Below are positions 15,848 to 24,904 of a stretch of 38,866 nucleotides of DNA, piece after piece (the first letter of the stretch is position 1; each line of letters begins with the position of its first letter). Under the pieces are notes generated by a model. The model ran no database searches, was not told where the DNA came from, and saw only the letters and a list, made by a program, of their open reading frames with translations. The stretch is from the NCBI GenBank assembly GCA_903826205.1, contig CAIKDP010000250.1, forward strand, positions 1 to 38,866. The letters are read 5' to 3'. This stretch comes from Akkermansiaceae bacterium (GTDB lineage: Bacteria > Verrucomicrobiota > Verrucomicrobiia > Verrucomicrobiales > Akkermansiaceae). The translations under genes were made by a program, and so were the position numbers.

Positions 15848-16348
15848 ATGAAAACACTCGCCTGCCTTCTCGGACTCGCCCTGCTTCCCGTATTTGCCAT
15901 TGCCAAGGAAAAACCCAAGGCAAAGGAAAACCCCGTGCCGGACGCCACGCTGGCCAATGTTACTTTCACGGAGGTGATCAACGAGGCGCCCTTTGACAAG
16001 GCGGCATTGGCGGGCAAAGTGGTGGTGATCGAGGAATGGGGCGTGAACTGCCCGCCCTGCATCGCCAGCCTGCCGAAAATGGCAAAACTGGCGCAGTCCT
16101 ACGAAAGCAAGGGTTTGGTGGTGGTGGGTATGGAGCGGCAAGGCGGCACGAAGGAGGCGGTTTTGACCATTCTGAAGGCCGCCAAGGCCAAGTATCCCGT
16201 GATGTTGGGCGGCTCGGCACCCGGCGGCAGCGGCACCATTCCCCATGTTTGCGTGTTCGATACAACGGGGAAATTGGTCTTTAACGGCCGGCCCGATGAA
16301 AACTTCGAGCGGGCCGTGAAGAAGGAGCTCCGTGAAGTCAAGAAGTGA
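15848..16348 (+). CDS. Exported thioredoxin-like (TlpA-type) protein
   Basis: 166 residues from the ATG at 15848, opening with a signal peptide (MKTLACLLGLALLPVFAIAK). The thioredoxin fold follows: VVVIEEWGVNCPPCIASLPKM with the redox pair C68 and C71 (CPPC), then GTIPHVCVFDTTGKLVFNGRP with the cis-proline preceding the last strands. CPPC and an export signal fit a periplasmic disulfide reductant such as those of cytochrome maturation or envelope redox homeostasis. No cytochrome biogenesis gene is nearby, so the partner is unknown. A run of seven T bases at 15795-15801 sits between it and the GNAT gene. Confidence 0.88.
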   Translation: MKTLACLLGLALLPVFAIAKEKPKAKENPVPDATLANVTFTEVINEAPFDKAALAGKVVVIEEWGVNCPPCIASLPKMAKLAQSYESKGLVVVGMERQGGTKEAVLTILKAAKAKYPVMLGGSAPGGSGTIPHVCVFDTTGKLVFNGRPDENFERAVKKELREVKK

Positions 16349-16380
16349 AGCCCCAAGCCGTTAGGTGCCGTTGAGGCCGC

Positions 16381-17436
16381 TCACTCTTCCACGCGCGTGG
16401 GATAGATTTCGATGGTGTTGGCTTCGAAATGGCGCAACGCCGCGCGACACTCGCCCGCCGCCTGTCGACGCTTGACGATTTCCAACGCGCTGAAGATTTC
16501 CGGCCGGGCTTGCTCGTAACTGCGTGGCTCCGCGGACAGGCGCGCGGTGACTTCGATGAGATGCCAACCGAGCTTGCTGCGCACCAAGCCCGGCCGGTTC
16601 AGCGGCAGCGAGAACAGGCAATCCGCCAGCTCCGCGGGCAGGCGCTCACGGGTCATCCAGCCAAGCTCGCCGCCACCGTCCTTGGTGAGGGAATCCTCGC
16701 TCAGTTCGCGGGCCAGCGTGGCAAAATCCTTGGTTCCTTTTGTTAGATCAGCGAGCGCCGCCTCGAGCACGCGCTTTGCCTCGTCGGCATCCCGCTCAAG
16801 CGTGGGCAGGAAGACATGGCGGGCGGCGACGCGCCCGGGCGTGGCGAGGTGTTGTTGGTTAGCCTCGAACCATTGGCGGGCTTCCGCCTCGGTGACCTTG
16901 ACCAGCGGCGCGATCCGCCACTCCACATATTTTTCCTGTTGGATGCGGGCGGCAAGACGGTCGCGGAGGTCCTGCATGCTGGCGATGCCCTGGGCCGTCA
17001 TCGCGTCGGCCAACTCTTGTTTGTTAGAAAAGCCCGCGGTGAAGCGGCTCAGGCGCTCGCTGATTTCCTCATCCGCGACTTGCAACTCGGCGGCATGCGC
17101 ACGCGCCTTGGTGCGGAGCAGTTCGTGATCGATCAGGTCATCCAGCGCGGCCTGACGGATGAGCCTGCGCTCCGGCGGGGCGAGCCCGGCCAGCGTCCTG
17201 CCTTCAAGCCAGAGCCGTTCCCGCACGGCGCGCTCAAGCTGGCTGCGGTGGATGTTGTAGGCACCGACCCGCGCGACCACCGGGTCGACGGCGGCGGCAG
17301 CCGCCAGACCGTTTGCATCGGCGGGCTTGAGGCGCTGGCTGAGGGGACCGTCGCACAAGTACAGATCCCCCACCAGATAGGCCATGACCACCCCGTAGAT
17401 GCCAAGCCGCAACGGGAATTTGCCGGGATGAGCCAT
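16381..17436 (-). CDS. Membrane-anchored parvulin-type peptidyl-prolyl isomerase (SurA/PpiD-like)
   Basis: 351 residues from the ATG at 17436, followed by a hydrophobic N-terminal segment (LRLGIYGVVMAYLVGDLYL) that could be a signal anchor. An N-terminal SurA_N-like helical chaperone region covers about 40-190 (RVGAYNIHRSQLERAV, DDLIDHELLRTKARAHA). The rotamase domain covers about 200-300, with the parvulin blocks FATLARELSEDS, DGGGELGWMTRE and VRSKLGWHLIEV. It probably assists folding of exported or outer-membrane proteins. It lies downstream of the L,D-transpeptidase gene on the same strand, 112 bases away, with a repeat spacer between. Confidence 0.9.
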   Translation of the reverse strand: MAHPGKFPLRLGIYGVVMAYLVGDLYLCDGPLSQRLKPADANGLAAAAAVDPVVARVGAYNIHRSQLERAVRERLWLEGRTLAGLAPPERRLIRQAALDDLIDHELLRTKARAHAAELQVADEEISERLSRFTAGFSNKQELADAMTAQGIASMQDLRDRLAARIQQEKYVEWRIAPLVKVTEAEARQWFEANQQHLATPGRVAARHVFLPTLERDADEAKRVLEAALADLTKGTKDFATLARELSEDSLTKDGGGELGWMTRERLPAELADCLFSLPLNRPGLVRSKLGWHLIEVTARLSAEPRSYEQARPEIFSALEIVKRRQAAGECRAALRHFEANTIEIYPTRVEE

Positions 17437-17450
17437 GATGGGATCAGGAG

Positions 17451-17548
17451 AGTGAGACAAGACAACAAGACACAAGAGAAGACGGGACAGGCTCCATTAT
17501 CTTCGGGATTTCTCGTCTTGTGTCATGCGTCTTCAAGTCTTGCGTCTT
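17451..17548 (-). repeat. AAGAC-rich spacer with an inverted copy of the 27-bp element
   Basis: 17517-17543 is the reverse complement of 6988-7014 with one mismatch in 27. A second purine-rich stretch of ACAAGACAC-type words lies at 17454-17479. This fills the gap between the L,D-transpeptidase and foldase genes. No hairpin stands out. Confidence 0.6.
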
Positions 17549-18694
17549 CTAACGGATTTCCACGCTGGTGCCCGGACGAATGAGGGTGGGCAGGCGGATC
17601 GCGTCCCAATTGGCAAGGCGGATGCAGCCGTGGCTGCGGGCGCGTCCAATGGTTTCAGGGTTGGGCGTGCCGTGCAGACCAATGCCAGGCTTGGTCAGGC
17701 CGGCCCAGAAAATGCCCACCGGATTGTTAGGTCCGGGCGGAATCTCCAGCGAGGCGGCGTCGCTGCTGCGTTTGCCGGTGTCGAGAAGTTGCTGGTCGTA
17801 GCGCCATATCGGCAACCCGACCGCATTTCTAACTTCCCAGGTGCCGTACTTGATGAAGCGGGGTTCGCCGGGAGTGATGGGGAACGAGGCGATGAGTCCG
17901 CGATTGGGGAGCGCGCTGCCATGGGGCTGAATGTCGCTGCCGGGTTCGGCCACAACCAGCGCGGCGGGGGCGGCTTCGAAGATGCGGACCTGGTTGATCT
18001 TGGTATCCACCACGGCATGGCGCTGGCTCATCGCCTCATCGGCTTTGTAGGCGATGTCGGTGATGTTTTCGATTAGAAACGGTTGCACGTTAGGCACGAT
18101 GATCGATTGGCGCGGCTCGAGGGTGTCGATTTTGCGCGTGCCGTTGAGTGCCTCCAGATAGGGCACATCACAGTGGTAGCGCTCCGCCATGAACTCCGCG
18201 TTGCTGCGATAACTCATGCGCTTGCCCTTGGCTTGCTTGGAGTATTTGGTGGGCAACTCCGGGTCCACCCAAGCCTTGACCAATTCCGGCACTACCGCAA
18301 CCGCCAGCGGCTGGGGGACCGCCTTGCGGGCGGCACTGACCACCGCCACCCAATCTTCTAACGGGTATCCGTTGACCTCGTTCCATGATTGCACCGCCAA
18401 CTCGGTGAAACGCCCGGGTTTGCCATCGATGACACCCGGACCGAACATCGCCTCATCCAAAAAAATCTGCAGGCTCAGGGCGTCGTCGCCGGCGGGTTTC
18501 ACCGCATCGGCCACCTTCGGTTTTTCCGGGGTGATCGGCGTGTCCGGGGCATCCGGGTCGACCACTGCGGCACGCATCGGCACGGTATTTTTGTTAGGCT
18601 GGGGACCGGCTGGCAACGATACCGGCTTGGCGGCAGGTTGTGCCACGGCCATGGCGGCCGGGAGGAGGAGCGGAATCAGGCAGCGTTTCAACAT
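17549..18694 (-). CDS. L,D-transpeptidase (YkuD domain), exported
   Basis: 381 residues with a signal peptide (MLKRCLIPLLLPAAMAVAQ) and a proline-rich linker to about residue 70. Next comes a segment resembling a peptidoglycan-binding fold (SLQIFLDEAMFGPGVIDGKPG), then a LysM-like stretch (HCDVPYLEALNG, LEPRQSIIVPN). The C-terminal YkuD domain carries the catalytic HGT, SHGCIRL pattern, with Cys357 as nucleophile and His355 next to it. Such enzymes make 3-3 peptidoglycan cross-links or attach proteins to the wall. It is 25 bases downstream of hflX on the same strand and upstream of the parvulin gene, suggesting an envelope-stress transcription unit. Confidence 0.93.
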   Translation of the reverse strand: MLKRCLIPLLLPAAMAVAQPAAKPVSLPAGPQPNKNTVPMRAAVVDPDAPDTPITPEKPKVADAVKPAGDDALSLQIFLDEAMFGPGVIDGKPGRFTELAVQSWNEVNGYPLEDWVAVVSAARKAVPQPLAVAVVPELVKAWVDPELPTKYSKQAKGKRMSYRSNAEFMAERYHCDVPYLEALNGTRKIDTLEPRQSIIVPNVQPFLIENITDIAYKADEAMSQRHAVVDTKINQVRIFEAAPAALVVAEPGSDIQPHGSALPNRGLIASFPITPGEPRFIKYGTWEVRNAVGLPIWRYDQQLLDTGKRSSDAASLEIPPGPNNPVGIFWAGLTKPGIGLHGTPNPETIGRARSHGCIRLANWDAIRLPTLIRPGTSVEIR

Positions 18695-18719
18695 GGAGTG
18701 GCGACAAGGAAAGGTGACA

Positions 18720-20045
18720 CTAGGCGGGAGTCAACGCAAAGGTTTCAAGGCGGCCGGCAATGGCGGCCGGCACGACGGCGCTGACGATGATATCATCCCC
18801 CTCGTATTCGGTCGCGAGCACCTTGGCCTCACGATGCAACAGACTGACGAGTTCGGCGCGGTGCTGCGGGATACGGTAGCGGCTGTGGCAGACGCGGGCG
18901 GCCAGCACGCGGGAACAGGTGGCGAGCAATTCCTCCATGCCCAGCCCGGTGACGGCGGAAGTCTGGATGGCCTCCGGGAACCGGCAATGCAAGCGGGTCC
19001 GCACCCAGGGATCGGTGACCAGGTCGATCTTATTTAAAATTAAAATGATCGGTTTGTCGCCGGCCCCCAATTCCTCGAGCACCTCAAGCGTGGTGTCATG
19101 GAAGCGCTCGACTTCAGGCGAGGTGGCGTCGAGGACATGAATGAGAAACTCCGCCAGGACCGCCTCCTCCAAGGTGGCCTTGAACGCCTCGACCAAGCGG
19201 TGCGGCAGGTTGCGGATGAAGCCCACCGTGTCGGTGATGAGCAAGGGCTGGCCATCCGGCAACTCAATGCGCCGGGTGGTCGTGTCCAGCGTGGCAAAGA
19301 GCATGTCCTTGGCCATCACGTCGGCCCCACTCAGGGTGTTGAGGAGCGTGGATTTGCCGGCGTTGGTGTAGCCAACAATGGCGGCGTGCGCGGTATCCAG
19401 CCGTTCGCGTTCCTTGCGCTGGGTCTTGCGCTGCTTGCGGACGATTTCAAGTTCCCGTTTGGCACGGTCAATCGTGAGGTGGGCCAAGCGGCGGTCCACT
19501 TCGATTTGTTTTTCACCCATGCCGCGCGAGGTGCCGCCACCGCCTTGCCCGCCGCTCTGACCGCCACCGGAGCCGGCCGATTCCCGGTCAAGGTGACCCC
19601 ACATCCGGGCCAAGCGTGGCAGCGCGTATTGCATGCGCGCCAAATCCACTTGCAGGCGTGCCTCCTTGGTCTTGGCCCGCTTGGCAAAAATGTCCAGAAT
19701 CACCTCCTCGCGGTCGATCACACACAGGTCGGCCAGTTTTTCCCACTCGCGTTGTTGCGATGGGGCCAGCCCGTTGTCGATGACAATCACGTCGCACTCA
19801 TGGGCGCGGGCCAGCGCCGCAATCTCCGCGGCCTTGCCCGTGCCGCAAAGGAATTTCTTGTGCATTTCGCGGCTGCGCGCCAGCACCGACTCCGCCACCT
19901 CGATGTCGAGGGTGCGCACCAACTCGCCCAGCTCTTCTAACAAGGATCCGGACTCTTCGGCTTCGCCCGGCTCGAAGTAAAGGCGCACCAACAGCGCGCG
20001 TTCGACCATCTGTGGTTTTTGTCTGACCTCAAACATCCGCGCCAC
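18720..20045 (-). CDS. hflX: GTPase HflX
   Basis: 441 residues. The N-terminal HflX domain (about 15-115) contains KKFLCGTGKAAEI and VIDNGLAPSQQRE. A basic coiled region follows (RKQRKTQRKERERL), with a glycine-rich loop SAGSGGGQSGGQGGGGTSRG in its usual place. The G domain has GYTNAGKS (225-232), DTVGFIRNLPH and NKID. HflX binds the 50S ribosomal subunit and rescues or splits stalled ribosomes, notably under heat stress. The start at 20045 gives a normal length; the Met three codons later is also possible. It is divergent from the GH2 gene and is probably the first gene of the run hflX, L,D-transpeptidase, parvulin. Confidence 0.96.
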   Translation of the reverse strand: MARMFEVRQKPQMVERALLVRLYFEPGEAEESGSLLEELGELVRTLDIEVAESVLARSREMHKKFLCGTGKAAEIAALARAHECDVIVIDNGLAPSQQREWEKLADLCVIDREEVILDIFAKRAKTKEARLQVDLARMQYALPRLARMWGHLDRESAGSGGGQSGGQGGGGTSRGMGEKQIEVDRRLAHLTIDRAKRELEIVRKQRKTQRKERERLDTAHAAIVGYTNAGKSTLLNTLSGADVMAKDMLFATLDTTTRRIELPDGQPLLITDTVGFIRNLPHRLVEAFKATLEEAVLAEFLIHVLDATSPEVERFHDTTLEVLEELGAGDKPIILILNKIDLVTDPWVRTRLHCRFPEAIQTSAVTGLGMEELLATCSRVLAARVCHSRYRIPQHRAELVSLLHREAKVLATEYEGDDIIVSAVVPAAIAGRLETFALTPA

Positions 20046-20317
20046 TCATAGCACACGTTCCTCGGCTCGGCGATGCTAATTTCCCACCGCCGCAGGAACC
20101 CGCGACGAAGCCCCGATCCCAAGGACCCCTCGCATATTCAGGCCTGCCCAAGGACAATAATTCAGGACGACCGTCTCAAAATATTGCAAAGCATTGACGC
20201 TGCGGGCGGGCTTGTAACACGCGACGTGATCCCATGTGCCAGAGCCGGGGCGGATTTCCAATAATCTTCTTGGTATGACTGGGCGGCTGGGCATTGTACC
20301 CGGCGAACAACGTCTGC

Positions 20318-22513
20318 ATGAATCCCCCGCTTTTTTTCTCACTCATCCTTGCCGGATTCGCGGCCGCCAGCGAGAGCGGCAAGCCATCCATCGCCACCAG
20401 CGCCCGGCAGGCCGTGTCCGACCTGCGCACCACCCTTTCGCTCGACGGCATCTGGCAGGTTGCCGAAGGCACGGCGGATGCGCCGCCGACGTCGTTTGAA
20501 CGAACGATGCAAGTGCCGGGATTGGTCGCCCATGCCGAACCGGCCTTCGAAGCGGACGGCATGGCCAGCCGCCGCCAAACCACGTTTTGGTTGCGCCGCA
20601 CCTTCACGCAGCCGGAGCCACTTTCCGCAGTGGCGCTGCTGCGCATCGGCCAGGCGCTCTACGGCTTCAAGGTGCGGATCAACGGCCGACCCGCCGCGGA
20701 AAACACCAGCGGCCAGGCACCGAGCCGTTTCGATGTCCGTCCATTTCTCAAACCCGGCCTCAATGAAATCTGCATTGCCGTCAACACCATGCCGGGATTT
20801 TCGCCGGAGGGCAAAAGGGATTGGGGTGAGGAACATGGCAACATAGTGCCGCCCCCGAAGGTTCCCGTCGGTTGGGATTTCGAAAAAGACAACTTCATCC
20901 CCGGCATCACCGACTCCGTGGAACTGGTGACAGCGGGAAGCCCCTTTGTGCGGCTCACCCAGGTGGTCCCGGACATCCAGCAACCGGCCGCCACGGTGCA
21001 TGTGTGGTTGCAGGGAGTGCCAGCCGGCAAGTCGCCCGTTACTGTGAGGGTAAGCGAATGGAAGAGTGGCAAAGCGGTCGGTGAAACCCTCGTGCATGCG
21101 GAAGGTGACGCGCAGGGCAACGCCCATGTCATTGCCAGGGTGGATATATCTAACGGAAAGCTGTGGGCGCCGGAAGCGCCCTTTCTTTACACCGCCTGTG
21201 TCACCACCTCTAACGACAGCCACACAACCCGCTTCGGTCTGCGCACCTTCACCTTCGACCCCCAATCCCGGCGTGCCATCCTCAATGGCAAGCCATATTT
21301 CATGCGCGGCACCAACTATTGCCTGCAGCGCTTCATGGACGATCCGAAGATATGCCAACATCTGCCGTGGGACAAAAGCTGGGTGCGCGGACTCCATCAA
21401 AAAGGCAAAGCCATGCAGTGGAACACCATCCGCTACTGCATCGGCCTGATGCCGCAATTCTGGTATGACATCGCCGACGAGGAGGGCTTCCTGATCCAAA
21501 ACGAATACCCGCTGTGGACGCTCGAACAACCGTTGGAGAACTCCATCAACGGCTCCGTCGAGGCGTTGGCCAGGGACTACCGGGCCATGCTGGAAGCGCA
21601 CTGGAACCATCCGTCCGTGGTGATTTGGGATGCCTGCAATGAATCCAACCACCGTGAGTCCGGCGAAGCCATCAAACGCGTGCGGGATCTCGATCTATCC
21701 AACCGGCCGTGGGACAATGGCTGGAACGAACCGCAACGCCCCACCGATTCCGTCGAGGCGCATCCCTACTACTTCAGCGAAGCAAAGGGTCATGCCTGGC
21801 TCGGCGGATTGGCAGACGCCAACCGCAACGCGGATGCCGGGCGGGCCAACATGAAGGCCCCGCCTTGCGTGATCGTCAACGAATACGGCTGGCTCTGGAT
21901 CAACCGGGACGGCTCGCCCACCACGTTGACCTATCCGATTTTCAAGCGGATCCTTGGCGACGCCAACTCCGCGGCCAAAAACCGTCACCTCTACGCACTC
22001 TTCCAAGCCACCGAGACCGAGTTCTGGCGCCATGCCCGCACGGCCGCCGCCGTCATGGAATTCTGTTCGCTGGGCTATTGCCATCTGGGTGTCGGCATGA
22101 CCAGCGACCATTTCCTGGAAAACAACGGCGTGAAAAATCTGGAGTTGGAACCGGAGTTTTTGAAACACGTCGGCGACGCCTTTGCGCCCGTCGGCGTCAT
22201 GATCCAATACTGGAAGCCGGAAATGACGGCCGGCAAAACCCTGCCACTTTCTATCAGCCTCATCAACGACCTGGAAAAACCGTGGAGCGGCAAGCTCACC
22301 TTGCGCTTCATCCGCGAGGGCGCAAGCGTCGCCGAATTCACCAGACCCGCGGAATTGACGCCGCAGGGTGCCGCCCTTGTGGCGTTTGAAGCCGTTGCCG
22401 TTCCCGCAAGCCCCGGCGACTATCAACTCGTCGCAGCCATCGAAGGTGCCGACGCCAAGCCCGTGCAAAGCGTGCGGGAAATCACCATTGTTGCTGCGAA
22501 AACGGCTCCATAG
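20318..22513 (+). CDS. Glycoside hydrolase family 2 enzyme, exported
   Basis: 731 residues from the ATG at 20318, which opens a signal peptide (MNPPLFFSLILAGFAAASES); a TTG 24 bases upstream is less likely. Order of domains: N-terminal sugar-binding jelly roll (SLDGIWQVAEG, TTFWLRRTF, FKVRINGRPA), an immunoglobulin-like middle domain, then a TIM barrel starting near LNGKPYFMRGTNYCLQRF. The acid/base is probably E442 in WDACNES and the nucleophile E522 in VNEYGW. Members act as beta-galactosidases, glucuronidases or mannosidases; the specificity cannot be read here. A final Ig-like domain of about 120 residues closes the protein. No gene follows in operon-like spacing. Confidence 0.92.
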   Translation: MNPPLFFSLILAGFAAASESGKPSIATSARQAVSDLRTTLSLDGIWQVAEGTADAPPTSFERTMQVPGLVAHAEPAFEADGMASRRQTTFWLRRTFTQPEPLSAVALLRIGQALYGFKVRINGRPAAENTSGQAPSRFDVRPFLKPGLNEICIAVNTMPGFSPEGKRDWGEEHGNIVPPPKVPVGWDFEKDNFIPGITDSVELVTAGSPFVRLTQVVPDIQQPAATVHVWLQGVPAGKSPVTVRVSEWKSGKAVGETLVHAEGDAQGNAHVIARVDISNGKLWAPEAPFLYTACVTTSNDSHTTRFGLRTFTFDPQSRRAILNGKPYFMRGTNYCLQRFMDDPKICQHLPWDKSWVRGLHQKGKAMQWNTIRYCIGLMPQFWYDIADEEGFLIQNEYPLWTLEQPLENSINGSVEALARDYRAMLEAHWNHPSVVIWDACNESNHRESGEAIKRVRDLDLSNRPWDNGWNEPQRPTDSVEAHPYYFSEAKGHAWLGGLADANRNADAGRANMKAPPCVIVNEYGWLWINRDGSPTTLTYPIFKRILGDANSAAKNRHLYALFQATETEFWRHARTAAAVMEFCSLGYCHLGVGMTSDHFLENNGVKNLELEPEFLKHVGDAFAPVGVMIQYWKPEMTAGKTLPLSISLINDLEKPWSGKLTLRFIREGASVAEFTRPAELTPQGAALVAFEAVAVPASPGDYQLVAAIEGADAKPVQSVREITIVAAKTAP

Positions 22514-22703
22514 AAACTCCACCCACCTACTTCACCAGCGGCTCATAGTTCAAACTCCGCCAATTCCTCCGTGGTGAAACGTGGAAATGTCCAAACCACG
22601 GTTTCAGAACAATCCGGCAGCCCAAACTGCAAATTTCCAGCATTTCTATCCAATCCGGGGGAATTCTTGAACAATTCTCCCCAACGCCCTCGTAACCATC
22701 GAC

Positions 22704-23084
22704 GTGCCTCATGTAAAACCGATTTTCGTCATCGTGTGGATCGCCTTCGGGTTGGTCGCCATGGCGCATTGTCCGTTGGATGCGCTGGGCGATTTTTCCG
22801 AAAGCCTCTCCTGCATGGCTGGAGTTGCCGCAGCGGGTCATTCCGGCGAGTCGGTGAAGTCGGATGATTCCCATGGCGAATCGGCCTGCCGGTTGGTCAA
22901 CCGAACAAAAAGCATTGCGCCGGTGGCAATGGCCAAATTCGACATCTCCCGCCTAACACGCTGGCCGACGATTCCGGCCATCAGACAGAAGGAACCGGGC
23001 GGCGAGCTTTGTTTCCTTCTTTCAAACTGGCAATTTTTGCGGCGCACAGCGCTTGCTCCCAGAGCGCCGTCATCTCTGGTTTGA
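22704..23084 (+). CDS. Small exported protein of unknown function
   Basis: 126 residues from a GTG start, since no Met lies upstream in frame. The first 22 residues form a signal peptide or anchor (PIFVIVWIAFGLVAMAHCP). The rest has four cysteines, several His and a C-terminus WQFLRRTALAPRAPSSLV. From memory, similar endings occur in short proteins next to metal-efflux genes, but I cannot check this and no efflux gene is nearby. Codon choice looks less biased than in neighbouring genes. It may be a real accessory protein or a decayed one. Confidence 0.45.
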   Translation: MPHVKPIFVIVWIAFGLVAMAHCPLDALGDFSESLSCMAGVAAAGHSGESVKSDDSHGESACRLVNRTKSIAPVAMAKFDISRLTRWPTIPAIRQKEPGGELCFLLSNWQFLRRTALAPRAPSSLV

Positions 23085-23182
23085 CTCCAATCGCGGCCAG
23101 CGTCCGATTGCCTGCCAGAATCATCACAGATGTATAGCGGCCTCAGGCGTGGTCTGACCTCACTTGGAGTGACGACTCCGTT

Positions 23183-23206
23183 GGAATCTCCCTGTTTGGG
23201 GATTCC
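23183..23206. repeat. REP-like hairpin
   Basis: GGAATCTCC pairs with GGGGATTCC (one G-T pair) around a 6-base loop, in the 182-bp gap before the zinc-ribbon gene. A smaller neighbour GGAGT/ACTCC lies at 23165-23178. It resembles the hairpin at 5954-5971 in its AATCCC/GGGATT core. Confidence 0.45.
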
Positions 23207-23266
23207 TACCTCTCAAATGCCCTGCCTATACCAACGATTAACACTGATAACCAACATCCAAACATC

Positions 23267-23551
23267 ATGAAATGCCCTGCTTGTACTGAACCCGACCTGG
23301 TGATGACCGACCGCCAAGGCGTGGAAATTGACTATTGCCCAAAATGCCGCGGAGTGTGGCTGGACCGGGGTGAACTCGACAAAATCATCGAGCGTTCGGC
23401 ACCCAGTCCAGCGCCTCAAGCACCACCGGGATACCGCGGAGAGCCCCAAGGATACTCCAAACACGACGGTCACCACGACGAACATGGCGGCTTCGACAAG
23501 TATGGCCAGCCGCGTCGTAAAAAATCGTGGTTGTCGGAGATATTTGACTAA
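23267..23551 (+). CDS. TFIIB-type zinc-ribbon protein
   Basis: 94 residues. The N-terminal ribbon has the four metal ligands in MKCPACTEPDL and DYCPKCRGVWLDRGELDKI, the pattern of the zf-TFIIB family. A proline- and histidine-rich linker follows (HDGHHDEHGG), then a basic tail ending KKSWLSEIFD, also typical. The role of these small proteins is not known; a metal- or nucleic-acid-binding function is inferred from the fold. The M48 peptidase gene follows 117 bases downstream on the same strand. Confidence 0.9.
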   Translation: MKCPACTEPDLVMTDRQGVEIDYCPKCRGVWLDRGELDKIIERSAPSPAPQAPPGYRGEPQGYSKHDGHHDEHGGFDKYGQPRRKKSWLSEIFD

Positions 23552-23668
23552 CAAGCTCCGCCACCAACTCTTTTCACCCCCATTGCACGGTTGGCGCCCG
23601 CCGCCCCGGGTGATGTTGATGATCTATACCCATGATGTCCAATCCGATGCCTGAAAGCCACCCCAATC

Positions 23669-24610
23669 ATGAGCCACCACACCAACCTGCCACCTGAAGT
23701 TGACGATGCCGTCCGTTCGTTTATCCGGCACCACAAGCGAGGGCTGCGCTGGGGTTGTTTGGCGGCGGCATTGTTAGCCCTTGTGTTGCTCGTCGTGGCG
23801 GCGTGGGGACTGTATCGCGGTGCCATCCACCTCACGGATGTGGTGAAGGATTCGGTGGGGGGGAAAATCCCGGACATCCGCTTGCCACTGGAGTGGGAAA
23901 AGCCCCTCGGCGATTCCGCCATGGCGCAATTGCGCAGCCAATACCAGTTTGTCACCGACCGCCAGGTGCTCGATCCACTGAACCGTCTCGCCGCGCCGCT
24001 CTTCGCGTTGCCGTCTAACGCATCCGACCGCTGCACGCTGTTTGTCACCACATCAAAGGAGATCAATGCTTTTGCCCTGCCCGGCGGCACCATCGTGTTC
24101 CATCGCGGTTTGTTGGAGCGGGCGCGAACGGCGGAGGAGATCCAAGGTGTGCTGGCACACGAAATGGCGCATGTGAGGAAGCGGCATGGCGTGTTGCAGT
24201 TGGCGCAGAGTGCCGGCATGAGCTTGGCCCTTCAGCAACTCCAAGGCGGCGAGAACCGGATGTTGGACACACTCATCCGTGACAGTGGCCAACTCCTCGG
24301 CCTAAAGTTCAGCCGCGACCATGAGCGTGCCGCCGATGACCTCGGTTGGGAATTGTTGGAGCAGGCACGAGTCAATCCCCAAGGCATGGTGGGCTTCTTT
24401 GCCGGGTTGAAGGCGGCGGCTGAAACCGGCCCCGCGCCGGTGATCCCGCTGTTGAGCACCCATCCGGCACCCCAGGAACGCATCGACCGTCTCAATCAAA
24501 AGGCGGCGGCGCTTCGCCCGGGCGATTACACATCCCTTGCTCAGGAATTCAGGGATCTGCAAGCTAGCCTTGGCATCGCCGGCCCTGACATCACACCGGA
24601 ACGACCATGA
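23669..24610 (+). CDS. M48 family membrane-anchored metallopeptidase
   Basis: 313 residues. One transmembrane segment at about 28-50 (LAAALLALVLLVVAAWGLY) anchors it, with the peptidase domain after it. The zinc site is HEMAH at 164-168 with the third ligand E219 in DHERAAD. NAFALPGGTIVFHRGLLE is the family's substrate-edge strand. It is closest in size and layout to the Ste24/LoiP-type periplasmic proteases that handle misfolded envelope proteins. Because the anchor is N-terminal, the catalytic part probably faces the periplasm. Confidence 0.93.
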   Translation: MSHHTNLPPEVDDAVRSFIRHHKRGLRWGCLAAALLALVLLVVAAWGLYRGAIHLTDVVKDSVGGKIPDIRLPLEWEKPLGDSAMAQLRSQYQFVTDRQVLDPLNRLAAPLFALPSNASDRCTLFVTTSKEINAFALPGGTIVFHRGLLERARTAEEIQGVLAHEMAHVRKRHGVLQLAQSAGMSLALQQLQGGENRMLDTLIRDSGQLLGLKFSRDHERAADDLGWELLEQARVNPQGMVGFFAGLKAAAETGPAPVIPLLSTHPAPQERIDRLNQKAAALRPGDYTSLAQEFRDLQASLGIAGPDITPERP

Positions 24611-24795
24611 ATCGCACCTCCATGGAAACTATTGCCGGTGTTGCATCCGCAAGCCATTGGGAATGGATGGGTTGGCAGATCGTTGGGAAAAGTCCAGAGC
24701 GACACACAGTACCCTCATGCTCTCTCACCGGACAGGTGCATGTTATATCTTTCATAATTGATCCAATTCTTTCTGTGAACCGAAGCGAAGCGTAG
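24607..24795 (+). CDS. Possible small ORF overlapping the M48 gene end
   Basis: 62 codons beginning at an ATG that overlaps the M48 stop in an ATGA. The overlap would allow coupled translation, but the product (MNRTSMETIAGVASASHWEW and on) has no recognisable motif, and its codon use is unlike the neighbours. It ends just before a dispersed repeat. Chance is the likelier explanation. Confidence 0.2.
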   Translation: MNRTSMETIAGVASASHWEWMGWQIVGKSPERHTVPSCSLTGQVHVISFIIDPILSVNRSEA

Positions 24796-24818
24796 ATAGC
24801 CTGACACGAAATCCTCCA

Positions 24819-24851
24819 ATAATCAGGCAAATCAGTGTAATCAGTGGTTCC
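24819..24851. repeat. Copy of the AACCAC/GTGGTT dispersed repeat
   Basis: The stretch ending ATCAGTGTAATCAGTGGTT matches the right arm of the element at 7718-7785 and is the reverse complement of the AACCACTGATTACACTGAT type. It lies in the gap of about 290 bp between the M48 gene and the minus-strand unknown gene. Apart from the doubtful small ORF at 24607-24795 I see no gene in that gap. Confidence 0.5.
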
Positions 24852-24904
24852 AGCAGCCATAACCACCAAGTCCATTTTCCTTTTTAGGGTTATCGTTTCC
24901 GCCG

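Noticed and set aside
20339-21652. 437-codon minus-strand frame opposite the GH2 gene
   Set aside because: The plus strand has catalytic motifs and a signal peptide. The minus frame is His- and Gly-rich noise typical of antisense to GC-rich genes.
24607-24795. Translationally coupled partner of the M48 protease
   Set aside because: It is kept only as a low-confidence ORF: the ATGA overlap is attractive but the product has no motif and ends at a repeat.
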